From Pseudomonadota bacterium (lineage in GTDB: Bacteria; Pseudomonadota; Alphaproteobacteria; Elsterales; Elsteraceae), in the NCBI GenBank assembly GCA_016195115.1, contig JACQAI010000030.1:1-13565 (forward strand): 13,565 bases of DNA. The letters run 5' to 3'. The notes below the pieces were generated by a model. That model searched no databases. It had not been told where the DNA came from and worked only from the letters and a program-made list of their open reading frames with translations. Positions 9,294 through 13,565 of this stretch are shown piece after piece (within the stretch, counting starts at the first letter, position 1; each line of letters begins with the position of its first letter). The translations under genes and the position numbers were made by a program.

Positions 9294-10211
9294 ATGGCAA
9301 GCACCCAGGTGTTCGACGCCGGTCGCCCCCTCGCGGGGCGCCGGTAGTGGCTGCGGACGTGGCGCGGCGGCCTGCAGGGCTCGGAGTTCGCCTGGGCGAT
9401 TGCCTTCACGATCCCCTACATCGCGCTGTTCGTGGCGTTCGTCGCCTATCCCGTGGCGTTCGGCGCCTGGCTCGGCTCCAGCCCGCACCTTTACGAAGAG
9501 CTGTTCGAGGATCCGATCTATCAGCGCACCGTGGTGAACACGATCCTCTATGTCGGGATCGGCGTGAACCTGAAGATGTTCGGGGCGCTGCTGCTGTCGG
9601 GCTTCTTCATGCGCCGCAGCTGGTGGACCCCGGGCCTGCTGCTGGTCTTCGTGCTGCCGTGGGCGATGCCCGCGCTGCCGTCGTTCATCTCGATCCACTG
9701 GATGCTCAACGGCCAGTGGGGTCTGATCAACAATTTCCTGTGGAACGTGTTCGATTTCGACGGTCCGGGTTGGATCGAGACCTCGCGCGGGCTGTCGCTC
9801 GGCTCGGTGATCTGGTCGCACATCTGGAAGTGGATGCCGTTCTGGACCGTGATCCTGCTCGCCGGCCGCATGGCGATCCCGACCGAGCTCTACGAGGCGG
9901 CCGAGGTCGACGGCGCCACCGGCGTACGTCGCTTCGCGCACGTCACCTTCCCGTTGCTCGCCAACCTCTATCTCGTCTGCACCTTGCTCTCGACCATCTT
10001 CACCCTGGGCGACTTCAACTCGGTGTTCTTCGTCTCGGGCGGTGGGCCGGCGCTGTCGACCCACGTGCTGGCGACATTGGGCATCCGCAACGCCTTCGAC
10101 GTCGCGCGGCCTGATCTCGGCGTCGCGGCGGTCCTGACGGCGCTGCCGCTGATGATCCCGCTGGTCCTCATCCTGATGCGCAAGCTGCGCACCACCGAGG
10201 TCGCGCTTTGA
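9294..10211 (+). pseudogene. Second MalF-like ABC permease, interrupted by an amber codon at codon 18
   Basis: From ATG 9294, 10 bp after the binding-protein stop and preceded by TGAGGA, the frame would encode about 305 residues, the same length as the intact paralogue at 5829-6743. Codon 18, however, is TAG (9345-9347). Everything downstream stays open and conserved to the stop at 10209-10211, including GSEFAWAIAF at the start of helix 1, the EAA loop ELYEAAEVDGATGVRRFAHV and all later helices. No ATG, GTG or TTG lies in frame between the TAG and GTG 9432, and starting there would give a 259-residue product lacking the first half of helix 1. The reading is a single nonsense mutation of CAG, TGG or similar. 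A consensus error in the sequence or amber read-through could also explain it. As written, a functional full-length permease is unlikely. Confidence 0.65.
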
Positions 10212-11012
10212 CCGCGGCCCTAGCGGACAGCGAGACTACCGGGCGCGCCGCGACGGCCGTCCCGGCTGCGCGGCGGCTAGAAGGGCGACGTGTTCACCAA
10301 CACGATCTGGCCGGAGACGCCGTCGCTCGACAGTTTCTGGATCGTCGTCACCCAGGGCTACTGGTACCTCGAGTATTTCTGGGAGCAGTTCGGCAACAGC
10401 CTCTACATCGGCGTCGCGACCGTATTCTTCACGCTGTTCATCGGCTCGCTCGCTAGCTTCGCGATTGGCCGGATGCGCGTCCGCTACGGCTGGGTGCTCA
10501 GCAACGCCGCGCTGCTGACCTACGTGATCCCGGCGTCGTTCATCGCGATCCCGTTCTACCGGATCATGTCGATCTACGGCCTGTCGAACAATCTGTGGGC
10601 GGTGATCGCCGCCGAGGTCACCTTCGCGACGCCCTACGCGATCTTCATCTTCCAGCAGTACGCCGTCAGCATCCCGATCGAGCTCGACGAGGCGGCGCGC
10701 ATCGACGGCGCATCGCCCTTCCAGGTGTACACCAGGATCTACCTGCCCCTGATGGCGCCGGCGTTGGTCGCGGTCGGCACCTATGCGCTGCTGCTTGCCT
10801 GGAACGAGTACCTCTACCAGTTCCTGCTCTTGTCCTCGAAGCAGACCATGACGGTGCCGGTTGCGCTGGCGCAGTTTCTCAACAGCGACGAGGCGCCGTG
10901 GAACTACATGATGGCGACCGCGATCATCTATGCGCTCCCGCCGGTCGCGATCTACTACGTGTTCCGCGGCCGCATGACCGCGGGCCTGACCATGGGCGGC
11001 GTCAAGGGCTGA
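10208..11012 (+). pseudogene. Second MalG-like ABC permease, helix 1 deleted with frameshift
   Basis: The expected start is TTG 10208, overlapping the previous stop as TTGA, just as the intact pair overlaps by GTGA. That frame encodes a plausible cytoplasmic N-terminus (MTAALADSETTGRAATAVP...) and then runs out of frame near 10275-10280. The conserved protein resumes in another frame as KGDVFTNTIWP, matching EGDIEYAGVIWP at about residues 53-64 of the intact paralogue (6740-7630). About 30 residues, the entire first transmembrane helix, are missing. From there to 11012 the frame is open and conserved, including the EAA loop ELDEAARIDGASPFQVYTRIYLP. A 240-residue product could start at GTG 10290, which has AGAAGG five bases before it, but it would lack helix 1. 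I read it as a broken gene; a functional truncated form cannot be excluded. Confidence 0.65.
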
Positions 11013-11020
11013 GCCTCGCG

Positions 11021-11038
11021 ACGGCGCCGGGGCGCCGT
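11021..11038. terminator. GC-rich hairpin between convergent genes
   Basis: A perfect inverted repeat ACGGCGCC-GG-GGCGCCGT lies in the 39-bp gap between the converging permease remnant (stop at 11012) and the response regulator (stop at 11052). Position and symmetry suggest that it ends transcripts from both sides. There is no T-tract on either strand, so it may act only as a stabilising or Rho-assisted 3' structure. Confidence 0.5.
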
Positions 11039-11051
11039 ATGCCGGACGACC

Positions 11052-11723
11052 CTAGGATCGCAGATTGGGCTCAGCAACCGTGTCGGCAGGCCCGGTATCG
11101 CGGCTGCTGATGCCATGGGAAATCGCGATACGGATCAGGTCCGCGGTGCGCGCCGCGCCAAGCTTGGCCTTCATCTGGCTGCAATGGTTGGCGACGGTCT
11201 TGTAGCTGACGCCGATCGCATCCGCGATTTGAGGCAAGCTCGCACCCTCGCCGAGCAGGCGTAGGATCTCGAGATCGCGCGACGACAGGTCCTTCAGGGG
11301 ATGCGGAGAGGCCTGGATATTCCGCAGCGCGAGCTCTTGCGCGATCGCATGCTCGATGTAGGTGTGGCCAGCGGCCACGCGGTTGAGCGCTTCGAGGATC
11401 TGATCAGGTGGCGCGCTCTTGCTGACATAGCCTTTGGCGCCCGCTTGCAGCGCGCGCGCCACATACGTCGGATTGTCGTGCATGCTCAAGACCAGGATGC
11501 GCGCCTTGGCGTCCTCGGCCTTGATCCGGCCGATCACCTCCAGGCCGCTGATGCCCGGCAGGTTCAAGTCCAAGAGCACGAGGTCGGGTCGAAACTCCCT
11601 GAACAGGCCAAGCGCTAGTTGGCCGGTGGCCGCCTCTCGTATCTCGATCTGTGGTTCGGCTGCGAGCAGGCGCCGCAGGCCTGCCCGGACAACCGGATGA
11701 TCGTCGACAATCAGGAGCTTCAT
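11052..11723 (-). CDS. Two-component response regulator, NarL/LuxR family (MoxX-like)
   Basis: This 223-residue DNA-binding regulator has an N-terminal receiver domain: acidic pair Asp7/Asp8, phosphoacceptor Asp52 in LLDLNLPG, Ser80 in LVLSMHD, and Lys102 in GYVSKSA. A C-terminal LuxR-type helix-turn-helix follows at about residues 145-208 (LSSRDLEILRLLGEGASLPQ, then VSYKTVANHCSQMKAKLGA). The ATG at 11723 overlaps the kinase stop codon as ATGA, so it is translated after the kinase gene in one operon. By its partner's sensor type it may be of the MoxX group, whose founding member controls methanol oxidation in Paracoccus; that assignment is an inference. Likely targets are its own divergent promoter region and the TonB-dependent receptor gene. 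Confidence 0.93.
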   Translation of the reverse strand: MKLLIVDDHPVVRAGLRRLLAAEPQIEIREAATGQLALGLFREFRPDLVLLDLNLPGISGLEVIGRIKAEDAKARILVLSMHDNPTYVARALQAGAKGYVSKSAPPDQILEALNRVAAGHTYIEHAIAQELALRNIQASPHPLKDLSSRDLEILRLLGEGASLPQIADAIGVSYKTVANHCSQMKAKLGAARTADLIRIAISHGISSRDTGPADTVAEPNLRS

Positions 11724-13096
11724 TGTGCAGCACCCTGTAAGGGAACCGTCTGCAGCCCCCGTGGCGAGGAGTCCGGCAAGACCGCTGTCACGGCAAAGCC
11801 GCCGCCGGGCCGGTTGCTTAGGGTCAAATGGCCACCGAGCGCCCGGACGCGCTCGCCCATCCCGAGGAGACCGTATCCGACACCGGACGACTCGCGCTTG
11901 CCTTGGCCATCGTCGATGATCTCGACGATCACGCCGCCGTGCCCCGGGTCATGGTCGGGCGCTGGGGCGATCGACACACCGATGCGAGCGGGCTTGCCGT
12001 GCCGCACGGCGTTGCTGAGGGCCTCCTGCACGACGCGATAGATCGTCGTGTCGGCGAGATCGCCGAGGCTTTCGCAAGTTGGGGAAACGCTCACGCGATA
12101 TTCGATCTCGGGATGTCGCCGCTGCCAGAACTCCACCATGCTGCCGACCGCTCCGGTCAAGCCGAATTCGGCAAGCCCGATCGGTCGCAGCCGGCCGAGC
12201 ATGGTCCTGACCTGGCGTTGCATGTGCCCGACGGCATCGGCAATCGTCTGGATGTGGTGGGGCAGCTCTGCCCAGCGTCGCTCCTTTATCAGCCGCGACA
12301 TGTTGGCGATGTCGATATTGACGGCGAACAGGAAGGGGCTCACCTCGTCGTGGAGATCGCGGGCGATCTCGCTGCGCTCCTGCTCTTGCAACGTCAGAAG
12401 TTGCTCGTTCAGCCGTCGGTTGTCGGCGGCGGCTTCAGCGAGGCGCGCCGCCATTCGATTGAAGTTGTCGTGAAGGTGCCGAAGCTCCGGCGTCAAGCTG
12501 TCGGCGATGCGGGTGCGATAGTCGCCCTGTCCGATCTGCTCGAAAGCGGCGGACACACGATCCAGCGGTCGCAGCGCTCGCCCAATGAAGAGATGGATGA
12601 GCAGGATCGTCTGACCGCAGAACAGGGCGAGCACGAGGACGCTCTCGCTCACTTGATTCCAGACCTCGAGGATTTCGTTGTGCGGATCCGTCTCTATGAC
12701 AACGGCCCCATAGGGATGTCCGCCGATCGCGATCGGCACGCGGTCGATGACGGGGGCGACTCCGACGAGCCAGACGAACCAGGCTGGAACCTCGCCGAAC
12801 GGCGAGTGGTCGCTGACCGGCACGGCAGCCGCCTCGGCTCCGCCCGTGACGGAGACGCGCAGATGGCGGTTGGCCTGGAATGAAATCACGAGGCCGTCGA
12901 GATCGCGCTGCGGATCGAGTGAGCCTTGGAGCGCTCTGACGGCATTGTCGATCGTCTGCCGACCGACCAGCAGCGCCGAACCCATCTCGGTCCGCACCGA
13001 TCTCGATGCGTTGAAGCAGGCGATCACGCCGCCGAAGGCGAGGCTGAGCATCAGGACGATGGTCACCAGGGCGATCAGGCGAAATCGCAGTGACAT
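11720..13096 (-). CDS. Sensor histidine kinase with LapD/MoxY-like periplasmic domain
   Basis: This 458-residue inner-membrane kinase has transmembrane helix 1 at about residues 6-28, a periplasmic segment of about 120 residues containing SFQANRHLRVSV (72-83, typical of the LapD/MoxY N-terminal domain), and transmembrane helix 2 at about 152-172. It continues with a HAMP linker (RALRPLDRVSAAFEQIGQGD, 173-192), a coiled-coil run (about 205-240), a HisKA_3 dimerisation domain with phosphoacceptor His249 in ARDLHDEVSP, and an HATPase domain with N-box QEALSNAVRHG (Asn362), DDGQG (about 396-399) and GLLGMGERV (about 409-417). It is the first gene of the kinase-regulator operon and diverges from the receptor gene. 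The ATG at 13096 directly precedes the first helix. Similarity to MoxY suggests a role near alcohol/methanol oxidation or metal sensing, but no such genes are visible. Confidence 0.93.
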   Translation of the reverse strand: MSLRFRLIALVTIVLMLSLAFGGVIACFNASRSVRTEMGSALLVGRQTIDNAVRALQGSLDPQRDLDGLVISFQANRHLRVSVTGGAEAAAVPVSDHSPFGEVPAWFVWLVGVAPVIDRVPIAIGGHPYGAVVIETDPHNEILEVWNQVSESVLVLALFCGQTILLIHLFIGRALRPLDRVSAAFEQIGQGDYRTRIADSLTPELRHLHDNFNRMAARLAEAAADNRRLNEQLLTLQEQERSEIARDLHDEVSPFLFAVNIDIANMSRLIKERRWAELPHHIQTIADAVGHMQRQVRTMLGRLRPIGLAEFGLTGAVGSMVEFWQRRHPEIEYRVSVSPTCESLGDLADTTIYRVVQEALSNAVRHGKPARIGVSIAPAPDHDPGHGGVIVEIIDDGQGKRESSGVGYGLLGMGERVRALGGHLTLSNRPGGGFAVTAVLPDSSPRGLQTVPLQGAAQ

Positions 13097-13180
13097 GGCG
13101 AGGTTGCGCGCTCCGCTTCGACCCGTCGGGTTTCAGGATGCCACGGTGCGCGGCCACTTCATATCCGGTTGAGGGCTCCG

Positions 13181-13196
13181 CCAGGCCTAGACCTGG
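13181..13196. promoter_or_regulatory. Near-perfect 16-bp palindrome in the kinase/receptor intergenic region
   Basis: CCAGGCCTAGACCTGG is symmetrical around CTAG with one mismatched pair out of eight. It lies 85 bp upstream of the kinase ATG and about 130 bp before the receptor ATG. It could be a dimeric regulator site or a small hairpin; no family consensus was recognised. Confidence 0.35.
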
Positions 13197-13211
13197 GAAG
13201 CCCTGCCGGCT

Positions 13212-13314
13212 GAAATCGGGAAGATTTCCCCGCGAAATCGGGAAAAGCCGCCATAGCCGTGACCGCGCACGCCGTGGCCAAATCGGGAAAACGACACGAA
13301 GAAATCGCAGGGAA
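13212..13314. repeat. Phased AAATCG-core repeats (operator array candidate)
   Basis: GAAATCGGGAA occurs perfectly at 13212-13222 and 13234-13244. AAATCGGGAAA follows at 13280-13290, and a weaker AAATCGCAGGGAA at 13302-13314. Core starts are at 13213, 13235, 13280 and 13302, giving steps of 22, 45 and 22 bp, close to whole multiples of two helical turns, so all sites face one side of the DNA. The first site also forms GGGAA-GAT-TTCCC (13218-13230). The array lies between the divergent kinase and TonB-dependent receptor genes, nearest the receptor, and is a natural candidate for binding by the neighbouring response regulator. Binding is inferred. Confidence 0.55.
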
Positions 13315-13326
13315 GCGCCGACGCCT

Positions 13327-13565
13327 ATGCGCAGGGGCCAGCTGCCTGTCGCGACCATGGTCGCAAGCCTGTCCCTGATCGGTTCGGCGCTTGCGCAGAC
13401 CGCGCCGACCGCCGGCTCGATCACGTTGTCGCCGGTCGTCGTCGTCGGCGTCACGCCGCTGCTCGGCTCCGGGATCGATCGCGACAAGCTGCCCGCGGCG
13501 GCGACCGTGCTGACGGGGTCGGATCTGCGGCGCGGCGGACCGGCCGACGCGGCGCGCGCGCTCGG
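13327..13565 (+). CDS. TonB-dependent outer-membrane receptor, N-terminal fragment
   Basis: Only the first 79 residues are visible; the gene runs off the right edge. The start ATG at 13327 follows a purine-rich AGGGAAG. Residues 1-24 form a signal peptide: MRR, a hydrophobic stretch, and a likely cleavage site after SALAQ-type sequence. It is followed by a short linker with ITLSPVVVVGVTP (about 37-49), and then GSGIDRDKLPAAATVLTGSDL, the beginning of a plug domain (the 'P..v.vls..dl' pattern). TonB-dependent receptors import iron complexes, cobalamin, lanthanide carriers or sugars across the outer membrane; the ligand cannot be told here. It is divergent from the kinase/regulator operon, which probably controls it. 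Confidence 0.85.
   Translation, partial: MRRGQLPVATMVASLSLIGSALAQTAPTAGSITLSPVVVVGVTPLLGSGIDRDKLPAAATVLTGSDLRRGGPADAARAL

Noticed and set aside
10270..10290. Insertion-sequence scar as the cause of the permease damage.
   Set aside because: No inverted repeats, target duplication or transposase remnants are seen around the junction; a simple deletion explains it better.
11828..12883. A 351-codon plus-strand frame opposite the histidine kinase.
   Set aside because: It is the complement of conserved HATPase, HisKA_3 and sensor sequence and shows no domain of its own.
13081..13090. GAAATCGCAG inside the kinase gene as a further copy of the phased repeats.
   Set aside because: It matches the weak fourth copy (13301-13310) over 10 bp, but it lies within the first codons of the kinase and lacks the GGGAA part, so chance is more likely.

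Overview
The window is GC-rich (roughly two thirds G+C by eye) and reads as an alphaproteobacterial chromosome, possibly Rhodospirillales or a relative. That placement is inferred from the compact purC-purS-purQ-purL order, the codon use, a Tat-exported sugar-type binding protein and a TonB-dependent receptor. It was not tested by phylogeny.

Region 1 (1-4742, all on the minus strand) is de novo purine synthesis. Read in the direction of transcription it is purB, a small NRDE/TANGO2-family gene, an intrinsic terminator, then purC-purS-purQ-purL with junctions touching or overlapping. purL runs off the left edge. A good sigma70-type promoter for purC overlaps the U-tract of the terminator.

Region 2 (4743-5009) is a divergent intergenic region. 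It carries a palindrome plus direct repeat in the purB leader and an 89-bp three-part palindromic element of the dispersed-repeat type.

Region 3 (5010-11012, plus strand) is a sugar-type ABC transport locus: a short-chain dehydrogenase, an intact MalF/MalG-like permease pair, a 267-bp leader with hairpins, a Tat-exported solute-binding protein, and a second, paralogous permease pair. Both genes of the second pair are damaged at the N-terminus. One has an in-frame amber codon at codon 18. The other has lost the segment for its first transmembrane helix and shifted frame. No ATPase gene is present. The simplest reading is a duplicated transporter whose second permease pair is decaying, while the binding protein and first pair may still work with an ATPase encoded elsewhere.

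Region 4 (11052-13096, minus strand) is a histidine kinase/response regulator operon with a 4-bp ATGA overlap. The kinase resembles the MoxY type (LapD/MoxY-like sensor, HAMP, HisKA_3) and the regulator is of the NarL/LuxR type.

Region 5 (13097-13565) is a divergent intergenic region with regularly spaced AAATCG-core repeats in front of a TonB-dependent receptor gene, which is cut by the right edge. The arrangement suggests that the two-component system controls the receptor. No tRNA, rRNA, CRISPR array or insertion sequence was seen. I did not find a clearly new biological system. The most unusual features are the doubly damaged permease pair and the phased repeats before the receptor gene.
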